Below, piece by piece: positions 42,360 to 52,361 of a stretch of 64,000 nt of DNA. The position numbers and the translations under genes are program-made. Origin of the DNA: Mesorhizobium sp. M1B.F.Ca.ET.045.04.1.1 (GTDB taxonomy: Bacteria; Pseudomonadota; Alphaproteobacteria; Rhizobiales; Rhizobiaceae); contig NZ_CP034448.1 in assembly GCF_003952465.1 (NCBI RefSeq), positions 7,715,815 to 7,779,814 on the forward strand, written 5' to 3'. Under the pieces are notes generated by a model. That model saw only the letters and a program-made list of their open reading frames with translations, was not told the DNA's origin and ran no database searches. Position 1 is the first letter of the stretch. The number at the start of each line of letters is the position of its first letter.

Positions 42360-44321
42360 ATGCAGCGTCTGTCTGCCGCAATGCTCGGCGACCTTCTGGC
42401 GGGAGACCTGCGTGTTTTTGGCGGGCCCTCGACAATCGAACCACTTGCCGGTCGCATCAGGGCGGAGCAGGTCAATATCGTGCTTCGCAATACGCTTCTT
42501 GGCATGCTTGCGAATATACTCAACGCGGCCACTGTTGTGATGGCTGTTTGGGGCTCGCCCGACCAAACGAAAGCCATCGTCTGGGCGAGTGTGATCATCG
42601 GCGCCGCTGGGTTTGTAGGCTTAAGAGCAAGAACATCCTTTCGGTCAGCCAAACCGAGGTCGGTGTCTCGCCGGACTACGCAAAACCTGGTGCGCAACGC
42701 CTTCCTGTTCGGCACTTGGTGGGGCGCACTTCCCGTTCTGTTCTTCGGTGGGGCAACAAGTGCCGCCCAGGTCGTCATTACGTGCCTGAGCGCGGGGATG
42801 ATCGCGGGCGGCGCCGCTTCCTTTTACACGATTCCTATTGCGGCCATCGCGTATACGCTACCGATCTTCGTCGGTTCAGCGCTCGCGATCGTGTGGGTGG
42901 AAGACGCCGTCAACCTGCCGGTCGCAATCCTGATAGTGAGTTACGCCATCACGCTGTTTCGCGCAGTGCTTGCTCACGCGAGCGAATTTACCCAACGCTT
43001 AATTCTGCAAGCGGAAAGCGAAAACGCCATTCGCAGGGATGTTCTAACAAGTTTGCCAAACCGGTTCAGCTTCAACGAGCGGCTGGAAAACGCGTTGGTG
43101 GACGCAAAGCAGTTTGACCAGCACTTTGCGTTACTTTTGTTCGATCTTAACAATTTCGACGAGGTGAACGATCGCTTTGGCCGCGCAATAGCGGATGCCC
43201 TTTTGGTCGAAGTGGCTGCGAGACTTCGCAAATCGACGCGGGAGAGCGATGGCATCGCGAGATTGGATGGCGACGAATTTGCTATAATCGTCACGTGCGA
43301 TACTAGGCCAGATCAAATCAGATTCTTAGCCAAACAGATCACAGATGGCATGCGCACCCCTTTCATTATTGAAGGACGCGAAATATATTGCGGGGCCTCT
43401 ATCGGAATCACCTTAGCGCCCACTGATGGTTTGGATGCCAATCAACTCCTGCGGTGCGTCGACACCGCGCTACACAGGGCCAAGACACTGGGCACGGGTT
43501 CCATCCAGTTTTTCAGCGCAAACGACGATGAAGTTGCCACAAGGCGCCATGCCCTTGAACGAGATCTGGCATCTGCGCTCGCCAGCGACCAGCTTTGGCT
43601 TGCATTTCAACCCTTTCTGGATCTCGGGAGCGATCGCATTCGAGGTTTTGAAGCGCTTCTGCGGTGGCAGCATCCGACCCTTGGCGCGATCCCTCCCTCG
43701 GAGTTCATACCTATCGCTGAAGAAACGGGTTTGATTCATTCCATCGGACACTGGGCTGTCAAAACGGCTTGTTTGGCGGCTGCGCGCTGGCCGCGCGACT
43801 TGCGGGTCTCCGTCAACTTGTCGGCGGTGCAGCTTAAGAACAAGGTCTTGCTAGATGGAATTTTAGAGACCTTGGCTGAAGCCGGCTTGGAGCCGCGGAG
43901 ATTGGAGGTCGAGATTACAGAAAATGTTCTGATTTCGAATTTTGAAGAAACAATTTCGTTATTACGATCATTAAGTTCGTTATCCGTAACAGTTGCTCTT
44001 GACGATTTTGGTACCGGCTATTCATCACTCACTTATCTTCGTAAATTGCCTCTTTCGCGGCTCAAGATCGACCGATCTTTTGTCCAGGATTTGCTCACCG
44101 ATGCGGACTGCGCCGCGATTGTGAGATCATTGGTTGAGTTGGCGCATGAGCTTCGAATTGAGGTAACGGCCGAAGGCGTCGAAACTTCTGACCAGCTCGA
44201 CTATCTGCGCCGCGTCGGATGTGATGAGGTTCAGGGCTATTTAATCGGGAAACCTGTCCGGGTTGACGACATTCCTGGCATTGCTGCGAAGCCGTTTGGT
44301 CAGAAGCAGGTACTTCAATAG
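42360..44321 (+). CDS. membrane-bound GGDEF-EAL protein (probable c-di-GMP phosphodiesterase)
   Basis: About 653 residues from ATG 42360 (GGGGGAG upstream; a GTG one codon earlier is open). Several membrane helices (about 48-215), then a GGDEF domain whose signature is RLDGDEFAI (near residue 302), the first Gly being Asp. The C-terminal EAL domain looks catalytically complete: FEALLRW (near 429), Asn in NLSAVQL, EITEN, DDFGTGYSS, Lys in LKIDRSF, EGVET and VQGYLIG. It probably degrades c-di-GMP, with a GTP-binding regulatory GGDEF. Sensor ligand unknown. Base composition is a little AT-richer than its neighbours. Confidence 0.9.
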   Translation: MQRLSAAMLGDLLAGDLRVFGGPSTIEPLAGRIRAEQVNIVLRNTLLGMLANILNAATVVMAVWGSPDQTKAIVWASVIIGAAGFVGLRARTSFRSAKPRSVSRRTTQNLVRNAFLFGTWWGALPVLFFGGATSAAQVVITCLSAGMIAGGAASFYTIPIAAIAYTLPIFVGSALAIVWVEDAVNLPVAILIVSYAITLFRAVLAHASEFTQRLILQAESENAIRRDVLTSLPNRFSFNERLENALVDAKQFDQHFALLLFDLNNFDEVNDRFGRAIADALLVEVAARLRKSTRESDGIARLDGDEFAIIVTCDTRPDQIRFLAKQITDGMRTPFIIEGREIYCGASIGITLAPTDGLDANQLLRCVDTALHRAKTLGTGSIQFFSANDDEVATRRHALERDLASALASDQLWLAFQPFLDLGSDRIRGFEALLRWQHPTLGAIPPSEFIPIAEETGLIHSIGHWAVKTACLAAARWPRDLRVSVNLSAVQLKNKVLLDGILETLAEAGLEPRRLEVEITENVLISNFEETISLLRSLSSLSVTVALDDFGTGYSSLTYLRKLPLSRLKIDRSFVQDLLTDADCAAIVRSLVELAHELRIEVTAEGVETSDQLDYLRRVGCDEVQGYLIGKPVRVDDIPGIAAKPFGQKQVLQ

Positions 44322-44437
44322 CAAGACCGGCACCTTGGCGGCGATGGTCTGGTTGTCTCGAATCTCGACGAGTACCGCCGCCTCGCTCAGGGAGGCTGAA
44401 GGCCGCAAATCCTTGTGCAGGCACTGGGAGTAGCCCT

Positions 44438-44644
44438 GTGACGAAGCATCAGTTCGAGGTGATCGCGTCGGTCGAGCGGCGCCGGCGCTGGTTTCGGGAG
44501 GAGAAGAAGCGGCTGTTCGCAGCGACGTTTGAGGCTGTGGCCAGGCGCGGGGCACGTCGAGACGGCATTGCGTCGAGATTTCACGATCGCAGCGGGAAAG
44601 CGCTCGGCTCGGGAAGAAGACGAGCTGAGCCTATTGCCGCATAG
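44438..44644 (+). pseudogene. remnant of IS66-family TnpA
   Basis: From GTG 44438 the frame encodes TKHQFEVIASVERRRRWFRE, the start of the small IS66-family helix-turn-helix protein (OrfA/TnpA). It then degenerates: the expected ARRHGI helix is out of frame and the ORF ends after 68 codons. No TnpB or TnpC genes follow. 44322-44437 just upstream has no other feature and probably belongs to the same remnant. Confidence 0.55.
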
Positions 44645-44663
44645 TCGCCTTGGCGGCGCAGAG

Positions 44664-44906
44664 ATGACCGGCTTGAGCAGATTTGGGAGGCGGGTCGTTG
44701 TTCAGGTTAGCCGCCATAGCTCAGAGCGCATCGTGTTCGATGTTAGTGATGCAGTCGCTATCCTGCTGCGTGATCTTCATCGTCAGACCGAGAAACGGAA
44801 GGCAGCGATGGACGCCTGTCTGCAGGTATTGCGTGGTGAGGCCCATCCACCAGCCGCTCGAAAAGCTTTCGCTGCAGCCGCGCTTGAAGCAAAGATTGGC
44901 GATTAG
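44664..44906 (+). CDS. DUF982 family protein
   Basis: 80 residues from ATG 44664. The pattern AVAILLRDL, then KAAMDACLQVLRG, then ARKAFAAAALEAKI is that of DUF982, a small protein family common in Rhizobiales and often present in many copies near mobile elements. No function is known. It lies directly after the IS66 remnant. The open frame extends upstream through the remnant, but the N-terminal Met at 44664 fits the family length. Confidence 0.65.
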   Translation: MTGLSRFGRRVVVQVSRHSSERIVFDVSDAVAILLRDLHRQTEKRKAAMDACLQVLRGEAHPPAARKAFAAAALEAKIGD

Positions 44907-45050
44907 CCCTTGCGCTGGATCTCGATCTCCGCCGGAGACTCGTCGACCGCAAGCGCCAGCTCGAAGCGCATGTTCCGCTTAAGCGCTTTATTCAAGTTTT
45001 GGCCGTAGATTTCTCCCCAGACGGGTGATCATCCTGCCTGGGGGAAAAGC

Positions 45051-47471
45051 ATGTTGAAAGTCTACACTTGCATTGCGACGCAGCATGATCTGCGTCTGGT
45101 TGCGCTGGCGGCCTTCATCTGCGCCCTGGCCTCTTTCACAGCTGTGAATCTCCTCCACCATGTCGGGCGCAGTGAAAGCGAAATGCGACGGGTCTGGCTA
45201 GCCGTCGCCGCGATCGCCACCGGCTTCGGCATCTGGGCGACGCATTTCATAGCCATGTTGGCATTCCAGCCCGCTGTGTCGAGCGGCTATAACATCGCCT
45301 TGACGATCGTGTCGTTGCTGGCCGCGATCGCGTTGACCGGCACCGGTCTCACGATCGGCATCTCGCCGCGCATTCCACATGGGCGCTGGATCGGCGGTGC
45401 GGTCGTCGGGGGCGGCATCGCTGTGATGCACTACACTGGCATGGCCGCATTCGAGATCGAGGGCCGCGTCGTCTGGGATGTGCCGCTCGTCGCGGCCTCA
45501 ATCATTCTTGGTGGGCTGTTCGGCGCGACCGCATTGCCGGTTGCCCTTCACTCGAACACGGTCAAGTGGAAGGCGCTGGGCGCGGTCGTGCTGACGGTAG
45601 CGATTTGCAGCCACCATTTCACGGCGATGGCCGCCGCCGCAATCATGCCAGACCCGCGCATTGTCATTTCCGCGGCGGCGTTGCCGGCGGACTGGATGGC
45701 AACTGGCGTAGCCCTCGTTTCAATCGTCATCATCCTTTTGGCCATCATCGGCCTCGCCCTCGATGTGCGTGATCTGCGTCGCGCTGGCGAGGCAGCGCGT
45801 ATGCAGGAGCTGGCCGACGCGGCCGTGGAGGGGCTGATCGTGTGCAACGAAACCGATATTGTGGCAGCCAATCGCAGTTTCGCCGCGCTTGCCTGCGTGG
45901 ACGGCACTCAGCCAGCCGGCCGCCCGCTCGCGTCCTTCTTTCCCGCAGTTTCCCAAGGCGAGCTCACGAGCACATCGCAAACGCCGCTGGAGGTGGGGCT
46001 ATGCGCGACGGACGGCAGTACGGTCCCGGTTGAACTGATCCGGCACAGCATGGTCTATGCCGGCAAGCAACACCATGTTCTTGCAGTGCGCGATATTCGC
46101 GGGCGCAAGCGGGCGGAGGAGGAGATCCATTTCCTTGCCCACCACGATCCCTTGACCAAGCTTCCAAACCGCACGAGCTTCAACGAAAAGCTCGAGGCTG
46201 AGTTTACCACGCATCGCAGCGCTGAGCGGTGCCTTGCCGTCCTCTTCCTCGATCTCGACCGCTTCAAGGAGATCAACGACCTCTTCGGCCATCTCGTCGG
46301 AGACGCCGTGCTGCAGTGTGTAGCCGAGAAGATCAGTGGCGTCCTTAAGCCAGGGCAGATGGTTGCGCGCTTGGGCGGCGACGAGTTCGCTGTGATCGTT
46401 CCCGGTCTGCCGAGCGCCGCCTATGCAACGCGCACCGCTGAAGCCATCCTGGACGCATTCAATGACACGGGGGCCAACCTGCCCGCCGGCGTCACCATCG
46501 GCACCAGCATCGGCATTGCTGTGTTCCCGAACGATGCACCCGATCGGGAGACGCTTCTGAGCCATGCCGATGCCGCGCTCTATGAGGCCAAAATGCAGGG
46601 GCGGGGCGTCTACTGCGTTTTCGAGCCGTCCATGGGTGAGCATCTGCGCGATCGTCGCCAGTTCGAGCACGACGTCCGTCATGCGATCTCGCGCAAGCAA
46701 CTGCGCCTCGTCTATCAACCGCAGGCGGAACTCCTGTCCAACGAGATATTCGGTTTCGAAGCGCTGCTCCGGTGGGATCATCCGGAACGCGGGGCCGTTC
46801 CGCCGGCAGCGTTCATCCCGATCGCGGAGGAGTGTGGCGCCATTCTGAAGATCGGTGAATGGGTGCTGCGGACCGCCTGCGCCGAAGCGGCAAGCTGGCA
46901 ACAACCGCTAGCAATCAGCGTCAACGTTTCGGCCATGCAACTCCATGGCGGGAATTTGCCCAAACTGGTCGGGGCGATTCTGAAAGAGACCGGTCTCGAT
47001 GCGTCCCGCCTCGAGCTGGAAATTACCGAAACTTGCCTGATCAAGGATATCGGGCGCGCGCTCGCCGCGCTGCGCCAGCTCAAAAGCCTTGGGGTCCAAA
47101 TCGCAATGGATGATTTCGGCACCGGATACTCGTCCCTGTCGAACCTGCGGGCCTTCCCTTTCGATAAGATCAAAGTCGACCAGTCTCTAGTGCGGGCAGT
47201 GGATAGCAGCGATGAGGCGGCTGCCGTCATGCGTGCGGTCTTTGGGCTCGCTCGAGGCCTCAAGCTCCCGGTCCTGGCTGAAGGCGTCGAAACGGACGCG
47301 GAGCTGACCTTCCTGCGGCAAGAGGCCTGCGATGCGATCCAGGGTTACCTGCTTGGCCGACCCTGCCCGATTTCCGACTTCGCTCAGCATACGAGCCGCA
47401 AAGGCGGGATGCCCGTTTCCCGACGGCTGGGCAACCAAGAACTGCGCCTGGTCAAGAACAGCGCGGCCTAG
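45051..47471 (+). CDS. MHYT-PAS-GGDEF-EAL signalling protein
   Basis: 806 residues. The N-terminal seven-helix MHYT sensor (about 10-240) has its three motif copies visible as ATHFIAM, VMHYTGM and SHHFTAM; MHYT domains are proposed to bind copper and sense diatomic gases. A PAS-like region (about 255-345), GGDEF with intact RLGGDEFAV near residue 441, and EAL (FEALLRW near 568, then EITET, DDFGTGYSS, EGVET, IQGYLLG) follow. Both synthase and phosphodiesterase motifs are complete, so it may be bifunctional. Start ATG 45051 has GGGGGAAA upstream. Confidence 0.93.
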   Translation: MLKVYTCIATQHDLRLVALAAFICALASFTAVNLLHHVGRSESEMRRVWLAVAAIATGFGIWATHFIAMLAFQPAVSSGYNIALTIVSLLAAIALTGTGLTIGISPRIPHGRWIGGAVVGGGIAVMHYTGMAAFEIEGRVVWDVPLVAASIILGGLFGATALPVALHSNTVKWKALGAVVLTVAICSHHFTAMAAAAIMPDPRIVISAAALPADWMATGVALVSIVIILLAIIGLALDVRDLRRAGEAARMQELADAAVEGLIVCNETDIVAANRSFAALACVDGTQPAGRPLASFFPAVSQGELTSTSQTPLEVGLCATDGSTVPVELIRHSMVYAGKQHHVLAVRDIRGRKRAEEEIHFLAHHDPLTKLPNRTSFNEKLEAEFTTHRSAERCLAVLFLDLDRFKEINDLFGHLVGDAVLQCVAEKISGVLKPGQMVARLGGDEFAVIVPGLPSAAYATRTAEAILDAFNDTGANLPAGVTIGTSIGIAVFPNDAPDRETLLSHADAALYEAKMQGRGVYCVFEPSMGEHLRDRRQFEHDVRHAISRKQLRLVYQPQAELLSNEIFGFEALLRWDHPERGAVPPAAFIPIAEECGAILKIGEWVLRTACAEAASWQQPLAISVNVSAMQLHGGNLPKLVGAILKETGLDASRLELEITETCLIKDIGRALAALRQLKSLGVQIAMDDFGTGYSSLSNLRAFPFDKIKVDQSLVRAVDSSDEAAAVMRAVFGLARGLKLPVLAEGVETDAELTFLRQEACDAIQGYLLGRPCPISDFAQHTSRKGGMPVSRRLGNQELRLVKNSAA

Positions 47472-48097
47472 TGCAGAAGCGGGTCACACGTTCGTACTCG
47501 CGCGTTCGGGGATGGGTGCATTGTTGCTCAGGTCAGGCGCGAGCGGAGGTCGCTATCGGGTTCGACCGTGGTCATGTCCGAAATACGCGATAAGTTTCGG
47601 ATACCTGGCCTGGAAGCCTATCGTTCAACTCGTCCTGCGCACTCGATGCGGCCGTTCGCGACAGGCGCTGGCACGCTCCGAAACACAAACCCCCATAGGC
47701 GCTCGTTTACGGCTCGCGGGTTCCTGCATCTCGCGCCACCGCAAGCGCACCGGAAGGTGCTCGCAGCGCCTTCCGGTGACTGCAGCCGTCGGTGCATTCC
47801 GCCAAGAAGGCCAGCTGTATCGGTCGCGCGCCCGAGACAACGTAACACCTAGCGATGTCAACGGAAGGAAGCGCCAATAGTCCAAGACTTTCTTTTGGAA
47901 GCTCCCGATCTTCGCGTGCCGTAACGAGAAGGCCCTGCGCCTGCTGGCAGCCCTTCATTGGCGACCCCGATTTGGGCAACGCCGGGCGTAGCCCGCTCTC
48001 GCAATTTTCATGTGGGCTTCATAAATCCGTTGCGACGGTTTCGTACCTTCAGGAGACGGCTTTGTTCTGAGGCCCTCCCTGGAAAAGGAATGGAAAA
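47472..48097. other. 626-base gap without a recognised gene
   Basis: Several overlapping short frames occur on both strands (for example 47568-47852 + and 47707-47979 -), but all are Arg/Pro-rich or broken and match nothing I recognise. The final part must carry the phasin promoter. AGGCGAC and similar short repeats are not informative. Confidence 0.3.
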
Positions 48098-48559
48098 ATG
48101 TCCAAGCTCCCTGGCAAGACCGAAACGAGCGAAAACTTCGAATCCCCCGCCTTCGACCCGTCCGCGGCTACCGAGCAAGTTCGCGCTGTTGTCGACCATG
48201 GCCTTGAGCAGTCGAAGCAGGCACTTTCCAAATTGAGTTCGGACGCCGAAACGACACAAAGGGCTTTCGAGTCGACCTTTGAAACAGCCACGACCACCGG
48301 CAACGAGGTGTCCCTGAAGATGATTGCCGCTCTGGGCGCCAATACCGAAGCCGGGTTCACGCACCTTGAAGCGTTGGTTGCCGTGAAGTCGCTGTCTGAG
48401 TTCATCGAATTACAGACCGCTTTCCTTCGCGAACAGGTGGAAAAGTTTGCCGAGCAGGCCAAGGGTTTCCAGCTTGTGATGATGAGGGCTAGCGAGGACA
48501 TGTCCAAGCCGATCAAGGATGCCTTTGAGAAGGCTTTGAACGAAAGCAGGGCCGCCTGA
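48098..48559 (+). CDS. phasin family protein
   Basis: 153 residues, mostly amphipathic helix, with the phasin_2-like core SKLSSDAETTQRAFESTFET, then LEALVAVKSLSEFIELQTAF and LREQVEKFAEQAK. Phasins coat polyhydroxybutyrate granules; stand-alone members are abundant in rhizobia. ATG 48098 is preceded by GGAAAAGGAATGG. No polyhydroxyalkanoate synthesis gene is nearby, so it is a dispersed member of the family. Confidence 0.88.
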   Translation: MSKLPGKTETSENFESPAFDPSAATEQVRAVVDHGLEQSKQALSKLSSDAETTQRAFESTFETATTTGNEVSLKMIAALGANTEAGFTHLEALVAVKSLSEFIELQTAFLREQVEKFAEQAKGFQLVMMRASEDMSKPIKDAFEKALNESRAA

Positions 48560-48895
48560 TGGTTGCGTTGCAAATTTTGGCAGGGTGGCCTGCTGCCGGT
48601 TTCGTGGACACCGAGATAAGGTGTTTGACGGAACTGGAGAGTGGGAAGCGCTGGCTAGCGCCAGCCCGGTCGTGAGCGAACACCTTGCAGGATGGGTTCC
48701 CCATAGCCGTGCAGGATAGTCATGCCGCGACGGATACCCGTTTGGCGGCATGGTCAGGCAATGGATGCCGCTGCCGCCCTTGGCAAATTCTGGGAAAACA
48801 GGATCGACTACCGTCAAGCCTTCTGCACGGAGTTTTTGGACCACAGACTGGTTGTGCCTGGCTAATAGCTAGACGTCATCACCCGATCGTGCCTA
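48560..48895. other. gap without a recognised gene, next to the Tn3 remnant
   Basis: No convincing coding frame. A segment at about 48600-48625 (GTGGACACCGAGATAAGG) has the look of an insertion-sequence end but no partner was found. The rest has only short Arg/Ser/Pro-rich shadow frames. Confidence 0.25.
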
Positions 48896-49690
48896 GGGAG
48901 GTGACGTTACAGCCAAGATTCATCGCCTCCTTATAGGTAATCCTCCAAAATAGGTAATCCTCCAAACTACGCCACGCTCCGACTGCCATCGACCCATATG
49001 TCGCGGCCGGCAGGGCGCTCCCGCAGGTGAACGAGCACCGCAACTTCCCAGGCGCGCAGATCGATGTTGATACCATCCGGGCGTACACGCAGCCGCCATT
49101 TGCGGGTCATGAACGCGAGCGGCACCTGCGCGGGCAGTTTCCGGCCGTGTAGAGCGCACGCAGATGGTCAACTGCCCGCAGAACCGGATCATCGGGACGA
49201 AACGACCGGAAAGAGAACACGCCGAACATGAGCCTGCCCAGCTTGCGCAATGATTTTGCCGCTCAACGAGCTCGTCGAACTCGTCGCTGCGATCAGGGCG
49301 CACGACAGAATTGGCTCCCGCCATGCTGGCGATCAACCCGTCCCAGCCAAGGGAAGTTGCGATCGCGGATGCGAAACTGGTGTTGCTTTCACGGGCAGAC
49401 AGAAGCGCCGCGCAGCCGAGCTTGAGATGATCGCGTGCCACCCCATCGAGAACGTCAGCCTTTTCAGGCGGCGCTCCTTTCGGCTGATTTCGGCCTTGCG
49501 ACGGTTGCTGCCGATCAGCTTACAAAACATTGTCGACCGCAAGATCGGCGATCGCTGCTTGCCTTTCGATGACGAAAGCGGTCAGCGTGGCGTAGTGACG
49601 CTCGGATGAAGCATGCTGAGTCAACGACAAGCACGAATCTGGGCTCCACCCAGGTGATGTCTTCGAAGGCAAGGTGAGCCGGCTCGGGTC
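48896..49690 (-). pseudogene. decayed Tn3-family transposase
   Basis: The - strand preserves, in three different frames, collinear pieces of a large transposase: ATLTAFVIERQAAIADLAVD (about 49530-49600), then DHLKLGCAALLSARESNTSF (about 49380-49440) continuing to SLGWDGLIASMAG, then RKWRLRVRPDGINIDLRAWE (about 49050-49110) and GRDIWVDGSRS (about 48980-49010). Order and motifs (RPDGxxIDxRxWE, DIWVxGSR) match the central part of Tn3-type TnpA. The catalytic C-terminal domain is absent. An imperfect 14-base direct repeat (TAGGTAATCCTCCA) sits at 48937-48964. Confidence 0.6.
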
Positions 49691-49825
49691 TGGGTCTCGT
49701 CTGCAAAATACCTGTGGCCGCATTCGTCGGAGGCAAAAGAGTTTCTCTCAATTTTGCCAGCCGCCACGGTTCAGTCGAGATTACATGCGAGACGGCCGAT
49801 AACGGAAAGCAAAGGCTCGCAAAAA

Positions 49826-51475
49826 ATGAGTAGAGTGGCTGGATCAGTTGAAGATTTGGCTGCGCCGACGACGTTTGCGCCCCTCACGCAGCCGACCTTT
49901 CGTTCGATCTGGCTCGCCACGCAGGTCTCTTCTCTCGGCTGGTTGATGCAGACTGTCGCCATCAGCTGGCTGATGGCGACGATCTCTACTTCCGATCTGA
50001 TGGTTGCGCTGGTGCAGGCTTCATCGAACCTGCCCGCTTTCATTTTGTCCGTCTTCGCCGGAGCCCTCGCCGATAATTTCAGCCGTCGCCGGGTCATGTT
50101 CGCCGGCAGATGCCTTATGGTGATAGCGTCTGCGATGCTGACCGCGGTTGTGGCGCTGGGCTTTGTCAGTCCGTGGATGATCCTCGGCTTCAGCTTTCTC
50201 ATCGCATGCGGTGGCGCTCTCAACGATCCCGCCTGGCAGGCTTCGGTTGGCGATATCGTTGATCGACGCGATATTCCGGCTGCCGTGACCCTGCTCTCCG
50301 TCGGTTTCAACACCGTCCGAACCGTCGGCCCGGCGCTCGGCGGCATCGTGGTAGCCTCCTTTGGGCTTTTGGCAGCTTTTACCGTGACCACCCTCACCTA
50401 TCTGGTCCCTCTTGCTACCATATGGCGCTGCAAGTGGAAGGTTCGCTCCTCACCGCTTCCACGCGAGTCGATGAGGACGGCGATCTATGACGGGCTGCGC
50501 TTCACGGCGATGTCTTCCGAAATCAAGGCGGCGATCGCTCGCGGGACCCTGTTTGGGCTGGCGAGCATCGCCATTCTCGCGCTGCTGCCGCTGGTTGTCC
50601 GTGACCAGCTGGGCGGAGGACCACTCGCCTATGGCACGCTGATGGCCGGCTTCGGGACAGGCGCCGTCTTCGCCGGCATCTCCAACAGCACATTCAGACG
50701 GAGCTTGTCGCAAGAACGGCTGATGAGGCTCTCCTGCATCGCCTGCGCGGCATGCTCTCTTTCCCTTGCCCTGACCTCTTCGATTGCCGTAGCCGCAATT
50801 GCGCTCGCCTTGGGCGGCGCGGGCTGGGTCACCGCCTGGTCCGGAGTTGGCGTGAGCGTGCAGCTGGCGAGCCCGCGCTGGGTCGTGGGGCGCACGATTT
50901 CAATCTACTACGCCTTGATAGACGGCGGCATCGCGGCCGGCAGTTGGGTGTGGGGCACTGTCGCCGAGAACCATTCATTGACCTGGGCGCTTGAGGGTTC
51001 TGCCGGTGCGCTTTTGCTCGTCGCTGTAGCCGGCGTTCTGTTTCCGCTGCGCGAACGCCACGATTCCGAACCCGATCCCTTGGAGGCATTCGACGCTCCC
51101 GCTGTCGCTCTCAATTTGAAGCCGAGAAGCGGCCCGATCGTGGTCAAGGTCGAATACCTGATAACCGAGAAAAATGTCGAGGCCTTCCTCGACCTCATGC
51201 GGCAGCGCAGGCATGTCCACAGCCGCGTCGGTGCTCGCAACTGGACGCTCCAGCGTAACCTTCAGAAGCCTATGCAATGGACGGAGACATTCCGCACGCC
51301 GACCTGGACGGACTACCTTCGCCTCAACCATCGTCTCACGGAAGTAGACAAGGAACTGGACGAGCGTGTCCTCCAGTTGCACGCAGGAGAGGCAGCGCCT
51401 CAAATGACGCTTTCGATTGAGCGGCCGACAAGCTTTCCCCGCAAACGCGCAATCCTCCCACTTCCCCGTCATTGA
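49826..51475 (+). CDS. MFS_3-type transporter (transmembrane secretion effector family)
   Basis: 549 residues from ATG 49826. There are 10-12 membrane helices (about 25-420) with the MFS loop ADNFSRRRVMFAGR between helices 2 and 3, EntS-like. A soluble C-terminal domain (about 440-540; VKVEYLITEKNVEAFLDLMR, then GARNWTLQRN) resembles a dimeric alpha-beta barrel and is a normal part of the MFS_3 (PF05977) family. It is probably a proton-driven exporter of a small molecule such as a siderophore or drug. The open frame extends 24 codons upstream (49754), with weaker support. Confidence 0.85.
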   Translation: MSRVAGSVEDLAAPTTFAPLTQPTFRSIWLATQVSSLGWLMQTVAISWLMATISTSDLMVALVQASSNLPAFILSVFAGALADNFSRRRVMFAGRCLMVIASAMLTAVVALGFVSPWMILGFSFLIACGGALNDPAWQASVGDIVDRRDIPAAVTLLSVGFNTVRTVGPALGGIVVASFGLLAAFTVTTLTYLVPLATIWRCKWKVRSSPLPRESMRTAIYDGLRFTAMSSEIKAAIARGTLFGLASIAILALLPLVVRDQLGGGPLAYGTLMAGFGTGAVFAGISNSTFRRSLSQERLMRLSCIACAACSLSLALTSSIAVAAIALALGGAGWVTAWSGVGVSVQLASPRWVVGRTISIYYALIDGGIAAGSWVWGTVAENHSLTWALEGSAGALLLVAVAGVLFPLRERHDSEPDPLEAFDAPAVALNLKPRSGPIVVKVEYLITEKNVEAFLDLMRQRRHVHSRVGARNWTLQRNLQKPMQWTETFRTPTWTDYLRLNHRLTEVDKELDERVLQLHAGEAAPQMTLSIERPTSFPRKRAILPLPRH

Positions 51476-51798
51476 GGCCTGACCGGCACATCAGGGCACC
51501 AGCGATTTTAATATTGGCGCTCAAATGGTGTGGGGCGGCGCGGAAGAACCACCGGGATTCGATGGTCAGCGACGCAGATCTACAACAGGCGGTCTCGCAC
51601 GCGTGGTTCCCAATATCCTGTGTCCGCCACAGAAAGCGAAGACCAGTTCCATCCGGCAGGATCTGGTTTCTACAGCGGTGCCGAAAGCGGACACCATCAG
51701 CGTGCGTGCTGGATGTGGAAAATACGTGAGGGCGGGTGGACGAAGGCACGCGATGGGCTTAGACGACGTTCGCAATCCCCCAGGTCCGCCGAGAGCAC
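51476..51798. other. gap without a recognised gene
   Basis: Overlapping short frames on both strands give Arg-rich, low-complexity products. Nothing here matches a family I know. It may hold the promoter of the small gene at 51799. Confidence 0.25.
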
Positions 51799-52128
51799 AT
51801 GAAGCAGCAGCGACCCTTTGTCGTCGAGATCAAACAGAAGCGGGGCCTCCTGAAGCGACCAGAGGCGATATGGGCGGGCATCGACCTGGCCGCTATCGCG
51901 AACGATGTCGCCAAAGCCAACACGAAAGGTGCGGTCGCTGAGGCAGCGCCGCAGCCGATTGATCCTGGCAAAGATGTTTCTCAGCCGGTGTTCACCACCG
52001 CTGGAGTAGTATCCGACGCCAACAACATGATCATGCCCGACATATCGCTTCCTGAGCCCGCAACGGTTGAGGAAGCTCCGGTTCCGGATGCATCGCACGC
52101 ACCGCCTCGCCGCAGGAAGCGGTGTTAA
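51799..52128 (+). CDS. small hypothetical protein, 109 aa
   Basis: Starts MKQQRPFVVEIKQKRG, a basic N-terminus, followed by an Ala/Pro/Val-rich, probably disordered remainder ending in PPRRRKRC. The FVVEIKQKR opening resembles small rhizobial proteins of unknown function found near mobile elements. A purine-rich CCGAGAGC precedes the ATG. No signal or membrane segment. 52129-52361 downstream is non-coding as far as I can see. Confidence 0.45.
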   Translation: MKQQRPFVVEIKQKRGLLKRPEAIWAGIDLAAIANDVAKANTKGAVAEAAPQPIDPGKDVSQPVFTTAGVVSDANNMIMPDISLPEPATVEEAPVPDASHAPPRRRKRC

Positions 52129-52361
52129 AAAGATGTTCCTCTGCCGCGGTAGGTCGACTGCGCCACGATTGAAGCCGCCGTGCCGAACTGTTGCATGACA
52201 AACGAAGGAAAAACGCTGAGCCTGGAATAGACCAGCACGGAACTATCGCCGCGTGCTAATTTTTGAATTTGAAGTTCCTTAGCCCGCCTCGCTGATCGGC
52301 CTATCCTCAATCGAAGCGACGCAGCCGCGGGTCCACAATCAACGCCATCGAGAGACCTTTG

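Noticed and set aside
47332..47880. 182-codon + strand frame overlapping the end of the MHYT protein gene
   Set aside because: Starts inside a strongly supported gene and is Arg/Ser-rich throughout; no family signature.
49826..51475. C-terminal soluble domain of the MFS protein as a novel fusion
   Set aside because: The domain is a regular part of the MFS_3 family, so the architecture is not new.
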